A stretch of DNA of 64,000 bases from Oscillospiraceae bacterium (GTDB taxonomy: Bacteria > Bacillota > Clostridia > Oscillospirales > CAG-382): assembly GCA_015065165.1 (NCBI GenBank), contig SVQU01000005.1, positions 28,587-92,586 of the forward strand, in the 5' to 3' direction. The position numbers and the translations under genes were made by a program. The notes under the pieces are model-generated. The model was given only the letters and a program-made list of their open reading frames with translations. It searched no databases and was not told where the DNA came from. Of the stretch, positions 16,886-25,695 are shown piece after piece; position 1 is the first letter of the stretch, and each line of letters starts with the position of its first letter.

Positions 16886-19087
16886 ATGAAATTATTTAAG
16901 CGTATGTTTGCTTTGTGTCTCGTTCTTGCGATGATGTTTACCGCAGTAATCGCAACGGGCGTGTTCTCTGCTTCGGCAGTTCCCGGCGCGGGTCTTCAGC
17001 AAACCACATTCCGTTCCTACGGTGCGGATATTTCTTTCTGGAACGTATCCGTTTCCAGCGGTAACGATTATTCCAGAGTTGACTTTGCAAAAATGAAGGC
17101 TTCGGGTTGCCAATACGTAATTTTGCGTATCGGTTACGAGGCAAGAGCTACCCGCCAGAACGTTATAGATACAGCGTTTATTGAATATTACAAGCGCGGC
17201 CGTGCGGCAGGTATGCCTATGGGCGTATACTTCTATCAGCTTGGCGATACATATGAAAAAGCGGTTGAGGACGCTCAGTGGGTTATCAACGTTATCGAAG
17301 AAAACAATATGTATTTTGAATACCCCATTTATTACGACATAGAAGATATGGAATACGGCGACAAGCCTGTAAATCTCGGTAAGGCCGCGATGGAACAGCT
17401 TTGCTTGGGTTGGTGCGAAACCCTTGAAGCCGCAGGCTATTTCCCCGGTATCTACGGCGGCAGTTGGTCTGTTTTGGATAAGCTTTCTGCCGATTTCAAA
17501 TCTAAATACGACCTTTGGTATGCGGCATATCCCAGCGCGCAGAACCCCCATTTGACCACCGATAAAAGTGGTTATTGCGGTATGTGGCAGTATGCGGCAT
17601 CCGGCTATAACTACGATGGTGTTCCCGCAAACGCAAGCCTTGACGTAAACGTTTGCTATAAAGACTATCCCGCAATTATGAAGCAATACGGCTATAACAA
17701 CTGCGGCGACCCCGAGCTTGAAGCGGCAAAAACCGAGTTGAAAACGCTTATGGGTAAGGTTGAAGCAGCCACCTATAAGACCTATACCGATTCGGCTATT
17801 TCCACCCTCCGTACCGCTTATAACGAAGCGGCGGCTTTAATCGCTAACGATTCTGCCACCAAGGATGCGGTAAATGCGGCTAAGACCAAGCTTCAGACCG
17901 CATATAACAACAAGGGTACAAATGCCGCAAAGGGTATTTATATCAACACCGTTAATACTCGTGTAAACAACGGTCAGGGTGTTGTCTTTACCCCCTCCTT
18001 CGGCGAAATCTCCACCAACACCGCAAACCATTCCTGGACAGCTAATGTCGTTGCGAAATGGGACGTTAACGTGGGCGCTTACGTAATCAAAAGCGTTTCC
18101 AACGGTAACGGTGCCGATGCAAGCTTAACTCCCTCTGTTACCCTTGCTTCCGATGAAATTTTCATCGCCGTACATAGCTGGGAAGACGGCGTGAGCGCGG
18201 CGGATAACCCTGTTGCAGGCAGTTCCCAGAACTATAGAGATGCGATTGCGTTGGCAAACGGCAATTATAAGTTAACCTTAAACGGCATTAATTTGCAGAC
18301 AGGTAAGGCAGAGGTTTGTGCTTATATCGCTATTGAGGATATGGGCGCAAGCGTTCCTTCCAATAACATCACTTACGGTAAGTCCTATACCTCTGCGGGT
18401 ATTTATGCCGAAAACGGTGCTCAGCTTTATCCCGATACCAACGGCAAAGAGCTTACCGACGGCAGAACTCCTATTGCCGAAGCAAGCTTTGATAACGCTG
18501 CTTTCGTAGGCTTTAACGCAGGTGCCGACGAATACGTAAGAGACGGCTATGCCTCTGTTACCGTTGACCTTGGCAAGATTTACGAAATCAATAAATTCAA
18601 TGCCAACGTTGCTTCGAAATTCAATGAAGATGCGGGCATACTCGCTCCCAAGGAGGTTTCGGTTTACGTTTCCTATGATAACGTAAAATGGTATTCCGCA
18701 GGCTCTGTTAACCCTGTTGACAGCGCTTCTGCAAGTACCGTTAACGCAGAAATCACTCCCGAAAGCGCAGTTTATGCAAGATACGTTCAGTATCGCTTTG
18801 TAGGTAACGGCAACTGGATTATGGTTTCCGAGGTTGAGGCTTTCGGCTCGGCTGCTTCCAATCCTCCCTCCACCCCCGTTCCCGTTCCCGATAACGGCGG
18901 AGTGCTTGGCGATATCGACGGCAACGGCGAAGTTAACTCTATGGACTACGTAATGCTTAAGCGTGTATACTTCGGCATTTATCCTCTCGAGAGCGATTCT
19001 ATTGGCGATATCGACGGCAACGGCGAAATTAACTCTATGGACTACGTAATGCTCAGACGTGTGTTCTTCGGTATTTACAGCGCTTAA
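16886..19087 (+). CDS. Secreted GH25 lysozyme with discoidin-like domain and type I dockerin
   Basis: 733 residues, start at 16886 after AGAGGAGA. Order: signal peptide 1-31; GH25 muramidase about 45-255, with YGADISFW and the catalytic DxE in YYDIED; FIVAR-like helical hairpin about 265-340; a module of about 130 residues shared with the next two proteins (about 350-485, TANHSW and TLASDE-type motifs); F5/8-type discoidin-like domain about 495-665; dockerin in the last 60 residues with two near-identical Ca-binding repeats (GDIDGNGEVNSMDY, GDIDGNGEINSMDY). GH25 enzymes cut peptidoglycan. The dockerin implies attachment to a cohesin scaffold not encoded here. Peptidoglycan hydrolases with dockerins are less usual than plant-polysaccharide enzymes. 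Confidence 0.9.
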   Translation: MKLFKRMFALCLVLAMMFTAVIATGVFSASAVPGAGLQQTTFRSYGADISFWNVSVSSGNDYSRVDFAKMKASGCQYVILRIGYEARATRQNVIDTAFIEYYKRGRAAGMPMGVYFYQLGDTYEKAVEDAQWVINVIEENNMYFEYPIYYDIEDMEYGDKPVNLGKAAMEQLCLGWCETLEAAGYFPGIYGGSWSVLDKLSADFKSKYDLWYAAYPSAQNPHLTTDKSGYCGMWQYAASGYNYDGVPANASLDVNVCYKDYPAIMKQYGYNNCGDPELEAAKTELKTLMGKVEAATYKTYTDSAISTLRTAYNEAAALIANDSATKDAVNAAKTKLQTAYNNKGTNAAKGIYINTVNTRVNNGQGVVFTPSFGEISTNTANHSWTANVVAKWDVNVGAYVIKSVSNGNGADASLTPSVTLASDEIFIAVHSWEDGVSAADNPVAGSSQNYRDAIALANGNYKLTLNGINLQTGKAEVCAYIAIEDMGASVPSNNITYGKSYTSAGIYAENGAQLYPDTNGKELTDGRTPIAEASFDNAAFVGFNAGADEYVRDGYASVTVDLGKIYEINKFNANVASKFNEDAGILAPKEVSVYVSYDNVKWYSAGSVNPVDSASASTVNAEITPESAVYARYVQYRFVGNGNWIMVSEVEAFGSAASNPPSTPVPVPDNGGVLGDIDGNGEVNSMDYVMLKRVYFGIYPLESDSIGDIDGNGEINSMDYVMLRRVFFGIYSA

Positions 19088-19100
19088 AATAAACCTTTTC

Positions 19101-19131
19101 AAAGAGAAAGACGTTTTCCGCCTTTCTCTTT
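19101..19131 (+). terminator. Hairpin after the first GH25 gene
   Basis: AAAGAGAAAG (19101-19110) pairs with CTTTCTCTTT (19122-19131). The trailing T run is short, so termination may be partial. Confidence 0.6.
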
Positions 19132-19196
19132 GTGGTTAATATATATCAGAATTTTTGAAAATAAATTTCAGCGAAATTAAAAAAGGAGCATACATA

Positions 19197-21548
19197 ATGA
19201 GTATGATTAAAAGAATCTGCGCCTTTGTTCTTATGCTTACCTTGGTTGTGGGCTCGATGGCTTTTGTTGTTCCCAAGGCAACGTTAGAGGCAGATGCTAT
19301 TTCGGGCGCAGGCGCACCCACAAACCTTAACTATTACGCTTTGGGTATTGATATTTCCGCGTGGCAGGCAGGCGGCGGTAACAACACCGCTTTGGTTGAC
19401 TTTGCAAAGCTTAAAGCAAGCGGCTGTAAATTTGTAATTCTTCGTATAAGCTACGGCAAATCTATCGATAAGGCTTTCGTTTCCTTCTATAACAAGGCTC
19501 GTGCGGCAGGTATGCCCTTGGGCGTTTATATGTACGGTCTTTCCACCACCCGCGCAGGCGCAGTGGAGGATGCAAATTGGGTTATCAACGTTATCGAAAA
19601 CTACGGTATGTATTTCGAATATCCCATTTATTATGATATAGAAGAACAAAAACAGATAAACCTTTCGGCTTCCGCAAAGAACGCTCTTTGCGAGGGCTGG
19701 TGCGACACCTTGTATGCTGCAGGTTATTTCCCCGGTATCTATGCGGGTAAAAGCCAGATTATGTCCTCCTTGACCAGCACGTTCAAGGCTAAATATGACC
19801 TTTGGATTCCTCACGTTAAGTCGGTTGACGAATATGCTTCTCAGTATACCCATACCTCTATTGCATATAACCAACAGGGCTTCAGTATGTGGCAGTATTC
19901 CTGGTCCAACATCAAAAACGGTTCTTCCTACATCTATAACGGCGTATACAGAAGCGGTACAACCCCCGTTTATGCTCTCGACCTTGACGTTTGCTATAAA
20001 GACTATCCTACCATTATGAAAACCTACGGTTATAACAACTGCGGTACGGACGAAAAGGCAAACCTCGGCAAAACCATTACCTCCGCAAAGGAAGTAAGAT
20101 ACAGCGATTATACCCAGAACGAATTGGATACCCTCCGTTCGGCTTATGATACCGCCGTTTCGGTTTACAATTCTGCTTCTTCTTCTCAGTCGGATTATAA
20201 AACCGCAAGAGAAAACCTTGAAAATGCAGTTAAGGGCACAGGCACTAATTCTTCGCTTTCCAAGGGTAAATCCTACACCTCTGTCGGCTCTGACAGAGAA
20301 GATATATATGATGACGACAATATCCGTCTTACCGACGGCGTAAAGGGCTTTATTGACCCCGGTACGGATAAATATGCAGGCTTTACAAATTCCGCCGAAA
20401 TTGTTGTTGACCTTGGCGAAAGCAAATCCTCTAACCTTTATACCGTTTATATGGCGGCGGGGGAATGGGGTATTGCAATTCCTACCGAGGAACAACTTAC
20501 GGTTGAAATTCTCGGTTCGGACAGCGCCACAAGCGGTTTCACCTCCTTGGGCACTACGAATAAAATCGTAAACACCAACAAAAACGGCAACTGGAATTTA
20601 ATGACGGTTACCCTTGATAACGAAACTGCGGCAAACAAACGCTATATTAAGTTCAAAATCACCACCACGGCTGCCAACGGATTTATCTGGCTTGACGAGG
20701 TCGAGGTTAACTCGGGCAACGCAAAGCTTAGCGGCGGTGTATATATCAGTGGCATGAACGAATTTATCAACGCCGGCGATTGCCATATCTTCACCTCCTC
20801 CTTTGGTACTATCACCATGGAAAATGCAAACCACACCTGGACGGGTAACCTCCGCGCTAAATGGGATTCCCAACAGAATGCCTACGTGGTTACCGAGGTT
20901 GTAGGTGGTAACGGTAACGCTCCCGAAATTACCCTTGCAAGCGACGAAATTCTTATTGCCGCCCATAACTGGGAAACAGGCGTAACCGAAGGCGCGGTTG
21001 CAGGCAGTGCGGCAAACTCTGCGGCAGTGTTCGCGGCAAAGCCCGGTGATATTGTTGAGCTTTCGGGTATTGACGTTGCAAACGGCAAAATCAGCGCGGC
21101 GGCTTACGTTAAAATAATCAGCTCTGCCCAAACCGAAGAGCCTCACGTTCACACCCCCGGTCCCTTCAATTGCGAAACAGGTCAAATCTGTATCTCTTGT
21201 AACGAGGTTCTTATAGAGGCAGGCTCTCACGACGATGGCAAATGGGTTCCCGGCGACGAAGAGGGTGTTCTTGAGCTTCAGTGTACCAAATGCGGCGAGG
21301 TTCTCGACACCAAGCTTAACCAAACACAGGTTGGCTTGCGCGGTGATATCGACGGCAACGAAGTAATCAACGCTATGGACTATATAATCCTTAAGCGCTA
21401 CTATTTCGGCATTTATCAGCTGGAAGTAGACCAGATTCTTAAGGGAGATATTGACGTAAGCGCAGAGGTTGACGCTATGGACTACGTTCTTCTTCAGCGT
21501 TGCTACTTCAGCAAATACACTATGAAAGACGAAGTTGTATATAAATAA
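19197..21548 (+). CDS. Secreted GH25 lysozyme with zinc-ribbon-like insert and dockerin
   Basis: 783 residues, start 19197 after AAAGGAG. Order: signal peptide 1-31; GH25 domain about 40-285 (LGIDISAWQ and YYDIEE with the catalytic acids); FIVAR-like hairpin about 290-355; discoidin-like domain about 360-505; shared module about 515-640 (ANHTW, TLASDE, HNWETGV); a segment with paired Cys (CETGQICISC and CTKCG, about 655-700) that looks like a zinc ribbon; dockerin about 715-775, whose second repeat is degenerate (GDIDVSAEVDAMDY). Module order differs from the first GH25 protein, which shows shuffling. Likely a peptidoglycan hydrolase for attack on other bacteria or wall remodelling. Confidence 0.9.
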   Translation: MSMIKRICAFVLMLTLVVGSMAFVVPKATLEADAISGAGAPTNLNYYALGIDISAWQAGGGNNTALVDFAKLKASGCKFVILRISYGKSIDKAFVSFYNKARAAGMPLGVYMYGLSTTRAGAVEDANWVINVIENYGMYFEYPIYYDIEEQKQINLSASAKNALCEGWCDTLYAAGYFPGIYAGKSQIMSSLTSTFKAKYDLWIPHVKSVDEYASQYTHTSIAYNQQGFSMWQYSWSNIKNGSSYIYNGVYRSGTTPVYALDLDVCYKDYPTIMKTYGYNNCGTDEKANLGKTITSAKEVRYSDYTQNELDTLRSAYDTAVSVYNSASSSQSDYKTARENLENAVKGTGTNSSLSKGKSYTSVGSDREDIYDDDNIRLTDGVKGFIDPGTDKYAGFTNSAEIVVDLGESKSSNLYTVYMAAGEWGIAIPTEEQLTVEILGSDSATSGFTSLGTTNKIVNTNKNGNWNLMTVTLDNETAANKRYIKFKITTTAANGFIWLDEVEVNSGNAKLSGGVYISGMNEFINAGDCHIFTSSFGTITMENANHTWTGNLRAKWDSQQNAYVVTEVVGGNGNAPEITLASDEILIAAHNWETGVTEGAVAGSAANSAAVFAAKPGDIVELSGIDVANGKISAAAYVKIISSAQTEEPHVHTPGPFNCETGQICISCNEVLIEAGSHDDGKWVPGDEEGVLELQCTKCGEVLDTKLNQTQVGLRGDIDGNEVINAMDYIILKRYYFGIYQLEVDQILKGDIDVSAEVDAMDYVLLQRCYFSKYTMKDEVVYK

Positions 21549-21562
21549 TATTCGGAAAACGC

Positions 21563-21592
21563 TGTACCGCACCCCCAAAAAAGTGCGGTACA
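21563..21592. terminator. Perfect 10-bp inverted repeat between GH25 and C39 genes
   Basis: TGTACCGCAC (21563-21572) and GTGCGGTACA (21583-21592) pair fully around a 10-base loop. There is no clear T run after it, so it may act as a weak terminator or an RNA-stabilising hairpin. Confidence 0.5.
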
Positions 21593-21624
21593 ATGTTTAA
21601 AAACACAAGAAAAGAGGATATTCT

Positions 21625-23580
21625 ATGAGAATATTAAAAAAATCGGTCAGTCTGCTTTTGGTTATAGCAATGCTTTGCTCTTGTTTTATGTTTTTGGGTA
21701 TAAATGCTTCGGCATTGTCCCCTTTGCCCCACCTTCTTCAAGCGGACGAGCCTTGGGGCTCATACCTTGTGGGCGGTGCTACGATTGCCCGTACGGGTTG
21801 TGGTATCCTTTCGTTGGTAAATTGCGTGGGTTATCTCACAGGCAAACGTATGGACGTTGTAGAATGTGCTGAATGGGCATATAGCGTAAAGGGCTTTAAC
21901 AACTATTCCAATAGCCTTGGTACCTATCGATTGGTTCTTTATCCTAAGGTTCAGGCAAAATACGGCGCAGAATATGGCTTCACAGTAGATTGTAATACCG
22001 GCGATAGCGGTTGGTGGGTTTCCGACGCAAGCAGCAAAGTTCTTAAAAACCACCTTGCAAACGGCGGTGTGGCAATCGGTATGATTCCCGGCCACTTTAT
22101 CGCTATGGTTGATTACGATGCAACCACCAATAAATTCCACGTTCTCGACAGCGCGCCTGCCGCATACAGGGGCACCTCCTCTAACCGTGGCGACGTTTGG
22201 CTTTCCGAAAGCCATTTTACCGAATCCGCAGGCTATAGCTATCAGCTTCAGTGGTTCTGTCTTCTTTCTGCAACAGGCACTCCCGCAGACGAGCAGGATA
22301 ACGAAAAGGAATATCTCGAACAGGCTATCGCAAATGCAGAAACCGCTCGTTACGATAACTATAGCGAATCTGCCCTTAACAGCCTTCGTTCTGCATACAA
22401 CAGCGCTTTGACGGTTCTTAATTCTTCATCCTCTACCAGCGAGAATTATAAATCCGCCCGCGAAGCATTGGAATCTGCAATTAACTTTACCCCCTCGATT
22501 TCGGTGGGCAAAACCTACACCGCCACCGCGACAAACCGCGGGGACGATTATGATGACGACGGTAAAAAGCTTACCGACGGCAAAAAGGGCTCTAACGCTC
22601 CCGATACGTCGGCTTATGCAGGCTGGAAGAATCAAACCGAGATTGTTATCGACCTTGGCAAGGCTAAAGCCTCAAATTATTACAACGTATATCTTGCAGG
22701 GGGCGATTGGGGTATAGAAATTCCCAAGGATGGGGAATTTAACGTTGCGGTTTCTTCTTCAAACGACGGAACCAATTTCACCTCTGTGGCAAGCTCGTCT
22801 ACCCTCGTTAAATCCAAGCTTAACGGCTTGTGGGAAATTCTTAAGGTTACCGCCGTTTCTCAAAACAGCGTAAATGCAAGATATATTAAGTTCACCATTA
22901 CCTGCACCGCAAAGAATAACTTTATCTGGTTGGATGAGGTTGAGGTTTGCTCGGGCGACCTTCTTCTCGGCGGCGGCGCGTATATCAATAAGATGAATAA
23001 AAAGGTAACTTCCGGCGATTGCGTTGTGTTTACCCCCGATTTCGGCACAATCAGCACAACCACCGCAAACCATACCTATACTAAGAACATCCTGGTTAAG
23101 TGGAGCAACGAAAAGGATGCCTACGTGGTTCAAACCATAAGCGACGGTGTTGCAAACCTCCCTGCGGAATTAACTCTTGCTTCTGACGAGCTTCTTATTT
23201 CCGCCCACGATTGGGAAACCGGCGTTTCCGAAAACCACGTAGAGGGCAGTGCGGTTAACGCAGGTTATATTGCTTCCGCAAAGGTTGGCGATATCGTTTA
23301 TTTAAACGGCGTTGATGCCGATAACAACAAGCTTTCGGTTGCTTCTTACTTAAAGCTTGAAGCGTCCCAATCCGATACAAATCTCGGCGATATCGACGGC
23401 AACGGCGCGATAAACTCTATGGATTACGTGATGCTTCGTCGCATGTTCTTCGGTATTTATGAAATCGCTAATGAAGCGGTTGGCGATATCGACGGCAACG
23501 GCGCAATCAACTCTATGGACTACGTGATGCTTCGCCGTGTGTTCTTCGGTATTTACTCTATCAGTGTTGATTCCTTTTAA
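21625..23580 (+). CDS. Secreted C39-like cysteine peptidase with dockerin
   Basis: 651 residues. Signal peptide 1-30. The N-terminal domain (about 35-210) has a papain-like triad as in Peptidase_C39_2 proteins: Cys59 in ARTGCGILS, His157 in PGHFIAMVDYD, and Asp175 in HVLDSAPA. A FIVAR-like hairpin (about 225-290), a discoidin-like domain (about 295-440), the shared module (about 450-575) and a dockerin (about 587-651, two GDIDGNGAINSMDY repeats) follow. The last three parts closely match the two GH25 proteins upstream, so the three genes arose by duplication with exchange of the catalytic head. It could cut peptide bonds in wall peptides or in proteins; the substrate is not known. Confidence 0.85.
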   Translation: MRILKKSVSLLLVIAMLCSCFMFLGINASALSPLPHLLQADEPWGSYLVGGATIARTGCGILSLVNCVGYLTGKRMDVVECAEWAYSVKGFNNYSNSLGTYRLVLYPKVQAKYGAEYGFTVDCNTGDSGWWVSDASSKVLKNHLANGGVAIGMIPGHFIAMVDYDATTNKFHVLDSAPAAYRGTSSNRGDVWLSESHFTESAGYSYQLQWFCLLSATGTPADEQDNEKEYLEQAIANAETARYDNYSESALNSLRSAYNSALTVLNSSSSTSENYKSAREALESAINFTPSISVGKTYTATATNRGDDYDDDGKKLTDGKKGSNAPDTSAYAGWKNQTEIVIDLGKAKASNYYNVYLAGGDWGIEIPKDGEFNVAVSSSNDGTNFTSVASSSTLVKSKLNGLWEILKVTAVSQNSVNARYIKFTITCTAKNNFIWLDEVEVCSGDLLLGGGAYINKMNKKVTSGDCVVFTPDFGTISTTTANHTYTKNILVKWSNEKDAYVVQTISDGVANLPAELTLASDELLISAHDWETGVSENHVEGSAVNAGYIASAKVGDIVYLNGVDADNNKLSVASYLKLEASQSDTNLGDIDGNGAINSMDYVMLRRMFFGIYEIANEAVGDIDGNGAINSMDYVMLRRVFFGIYSISVDSF

Positions 23581-23594
23581 TCGAATTTTTACAG

Positions 23595-23626
23595 AAAAGG
23601 GCTTTTCATAAGCCCTTTTTGTTTTT
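23595..23626 (+). terminator. Terminator after the C39 dockerin gene
   Basis: AAAAGGGCTT (23595-23604) and AAGCCCTTTT (23610-23619) pair around five bases and a T-rich tail follows. Confidence 0.85.
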
Positions 23627-23686
23627 TGTCTTGTTTTATTGTTTTTGTTTTATTATGGGGATTTTTGAAAAAATACCCCTGAATAA

Positions 23687-23716
23687 CCCCGCAAAACCAT
23701 ATTTTGCGGGGACCCC
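23687..23716 (-). repeat. Dispersed GGGGTCC-palindrome, copy A
   Basis: CCCCGCAAAA (23687-23696) and TTTTGCGGGG (23702-23711) form a 10-bp stem, followed by ACCCC. Read on the minus strand it matches the copies at 31024-31053 and 53541-53571 (pattern GGGGTCCYCRCAAAA, loop, TTTTGYGGGG). Confidence 0.65.
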
Positions 23717-23856
23717 GAACCCCAAAAAACCTTTATCCCCGAAAATTACATTTTCGGATTCTGTCATCCAAAACAAACACCCCCCTTGTCCTGTCATCCC
23801 GTGCGCAGGCGGTAAAACCGCCGAAGCCGAGGAATATACAAACGAGTTTGTTTTTC

Positions 23857-23883
23857 GGAACGTCGAGGACGCCGTTCCCTACA
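23857..23883 (+). repeat. GAGGACGCCG repeat, forward copy
   Basis: GGAACG and CGTTCC arms enclose TCGAGGACGC and are followed by CTACA. It is nearly the same as the 38-bp tandem unit at 49413-49614. Confidence 0.7.
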
Positions 23884-23975
23884 TTTCATAATTTTAAGGG
23901 AATCTCTCAAAGTGGTTTTGTCATCCCGAACCAACCTCACAAGCCAAAGGATATGGCGACAAATTTGTATAATTT

Positions 23976-24003
23976 TGTAGGGGTCGGCGTCCTCGACGAC
24001 CCG
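23976..24003 (-). repeat. GAGGACGCCG repeat, reverse copy
   Basis: Read on the minus strand, the same core TCGAGGACGC is enclosed by GGGTCG and CGACCC arms and followed by CCTACA. The arms differ from the copy at 23857 but still pair. Confidence 0.65.
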
Positions 24004-24013
24004 CAAGGCACAA

Positions 24014-24043
24014 AAAAGACAGAGACTTTTACCTCTGTCTTTT
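24014..24043. terminator. Terminator of pyk (works in both directions)
   Basis: AAAAGACAGAG (24014-24024) and CTCTGTCTTTT (24033-24043) pair perfectly. On the minus strand the run of T after the stem suits pyk, which ends 15 bp away. Confidence 0.85.
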
Positions 24044-24058
24044 ATTTGGTTATTCAAA

Positions 24059-25471
24059 TTAAATGGTTTCGATTTTTATAAGGTCGGTATTGCCGGATTT
24101 ACCGTCGGTATGACCGCCGGTGATAATTATTTTGTCCCCTGCTTTAAGCCCCAACGCTTCCTTGGCAATCTTCTTCGCGGTGTAGAAAAGCACCTCTACC
24201 GAGGGGTACATCTCGCAAAGGGTGGGTTTAACGCCCCAAGAGAGAGAAAGACGTCTAACGGTTTTCTCGTCCACCGCCAAGCCAACAATGTCAACGGGGG
24301 AACGGAAACGGGAAATCATTCTCGCCGTCATACCCGAAAGGGTACAAGCCACAATCGCCTTTGCGCCGATGTCGATAGCAAGACCGCAAACCGCGTGGGA
24401 TGTGGCGTCCACAGTGTTTTTAATACGGAATTCCGCCCCGCGGAAACGCTTTTCATAATGAATATTTTGCTCGGTATGCAAAGCAATTCTTGCCATAGCC
24501 TCCACCGATTCTACAGGATAATTGCCCGCCGCGGTCTCGCCCGAAAGCATTATCGCGCTGGTGCCGTCGTAAACCGCGTTGGCAACGTCGGAAATCTCCG
24601 CACGGGTGGGGCGGGGGTTGGTTATCATCGATTCAAGCATTTCGGTGGCGGTGATAACGCGCTTGCCCAACAAACGGCATTTTGTAATAAGCTGCTTTTG
24701 AATAGCGGGTAATTCTTCATAAGGTATCTCAACACCCATATCGCCTCTGCCAATCATAATGCCGTCGCATTCTGTGCAGATTTCCTCGATGTTGTCGATA
24801 CCCGCGCGGTTTTCGATTTTTGCAATAAGCGAAAAATCGTCGCATCCGTTAGATCTTAGAAAAGCCGAAACCGCTTTTAGGTCCTCCACTTGGGAAACGA
24901 AGGAACAGGCGATAAAATCCACGCCCTGCTCGATACCGAAAAGCAAATCCTGTTTGTCCTGCTCGCTCAGATATTCGCTTTTTAACACCTTGTTGGGGAA
25001 GGACATACTTTTTCTGTCGCTTATAACTCCGTTGTTTAAAACCTCGCAAACCACGTTGTCGCCTTTAATTTCCATAACGCGGAAGTTCAAAAGACCGTTG
25101 TTAACCAAAACGCTGTCGCCCGCGTTAAGCTCTTTCGCCAAATTTTTATAGCTAACCGAAACGATTGTGTTATCCCCCTCGATATCCTCGGGAGTAAATG
25201 TAAAAACATCTCCCTGACAAAGGGTTTCCTTTCCGTTTTTAAACCTGCCAATACGATATTCGGGCCCCTTTGTGTCCAACAAAATACCAATAGGCAAGCC
25301 CAAGCGGGTTCTAACCGCTTTTATCATCTCAATGCGTTTTTTGTGTTCCTCGTGTGAGCCGTGAGAGAAGTTAAGTCTTGCTACGTTCATCCCCGCAAGA
25401 CACATTTTTTCAAGGGTTGCCTCGTTTGAGCAAGCGGGACCGATTGTGCAAACGATTTTGGTTTTTCTCAT
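24059..25471 (-). CDS. pyk: Pyruvate kinase
   Basis: Converts phosphoenolpyruvate and ADP to pyruvate and ATP, the last step of glycolysis. 470 residues: the N-terminal KIVCTIGPA, the ATP/PEP-contacting NFSHGSHEEH and LDTKGPE segments, catalytic Lys in LIAKIEN (about 216), and the metal-binding MIGRGDMGVEIP. The C-terminal allosteric domain ends at a conserved GDKIIITGG-type motif; the extra PEP-utiliser domain found in bacilli and some clostridia is absent. Upstream lies a nested inverted repeat (25533-25586) that may control it. Confidence 0.96.
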   Translation of the reverse strand: MRKTKIVCTIGPACSNEATLEKMCLAGMNVARLNFSHGSHEEHKKRIEMIKAVRTRLGLPIGILLDTKGPEYRIGRFKNGKETLCQGDVFTFTPEDIEGDNTIVSVSYKNLAKELNAGDSVLVNNGLLNFRVMEIKGDNVVCEVLNNGVISDRKSMSFPNKVLKSEYLSEQDKQDLLFGIEQGVDFIACSFVSQVEDLKAVSAFLRSNGCDDFSLIAKIENRAGIDNIEEICTECDGIMIGRGDMGVEIPYEELPAIQKQLITKCRLLGKRVITATEMLESMITNPRPTRAEISDVANAVYDGTSAIMLSGETAAGNYPVESVEAMARIALHTEQNIHYEKRFRGAEFRIKNTVDATSHAVCGLAIDIGAKAIVACTLSGMTARMISRFRSPVDIVGLAVDEKTVRRLSLSWGVKPTLCEMYPSVEVLFYTAKKIAKEALGLKAGDKIIITGGHTDGKSGNTDLIKIETI

Positions 25472-25532
25472 AATAAGACCTCCGATAAAAAAAGAATTTC
25501 CCGGTGGCGGAAAATTCTGAAAAAGCGTTATA

Positions 25533-25586
25533 TTGACATAAATAGGATATTAAATATCCTATGCCAGACTCCACCACTTATGTCAA
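25533..25586 (-). repeat. Nested inverted repeat upstream of pyk
   Basis: Outer arms TTGACATAA (25533-25541) and TTATGTCAA (25578-25586) enclose a perfect inner palindrome ATAGGATATT-A-AATATCCTAT (25542-25562). On the minus strand the outer arm supplies a TTGACA box, with 15 unpaired bases GTGGTGGAGTCTGGC before the inner hairpin. It lies 62-115 bp before the pyk start, so it can be an operator, a promoter element or a leader RNA structure. Confidence 0.6.
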
Positions 25587-25639
25587 CACAATTATATTAT
25601 CCCTTGTGCCAAAAGTCAAGGGGATTTAGCCATAACTTG

Positions 25640-25668
25640 TTGTGCTTTTTTTGTTTTTATGGTAGAAT
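25640..25668 (+). promoter_or_regulatory. SigA-type promoter of trmO
   Basis: TTGTGC (25640-25645), 17 bp, TAGAAT (25663-25668). The start codon is 28 bp downstream, preceded by GGAGAAGG. Confidence 0.65.
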
Positions 25669-25695
25669 AAGTAAAATCGGTTTTGGAGAAGGAAA

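Larger units (their letters stand above)
23627..24013. other. Intergenic stretch without genes, rich in short palindromic repeats
   Basis: No credible gene was seen in these 387 bp; short frames on both strands lack ribosome sites. It holds a CCCCGCAAAA palindrome (23687-23716), a CCGAAAAT/ATTTTCGG hairpin (23738-23757), two GAGGACGCCG-type repeats (23857-23883 and 23976-24003) and two GTCATCCCG words. Confidence 0.6.

Noticed and set aside
16886..23580. Prophage lysis module (because of GH25 lysozymes)
   Set aside because: All have signal peptides and dockerins, and no holin, portal, tail or integrase genes are near.
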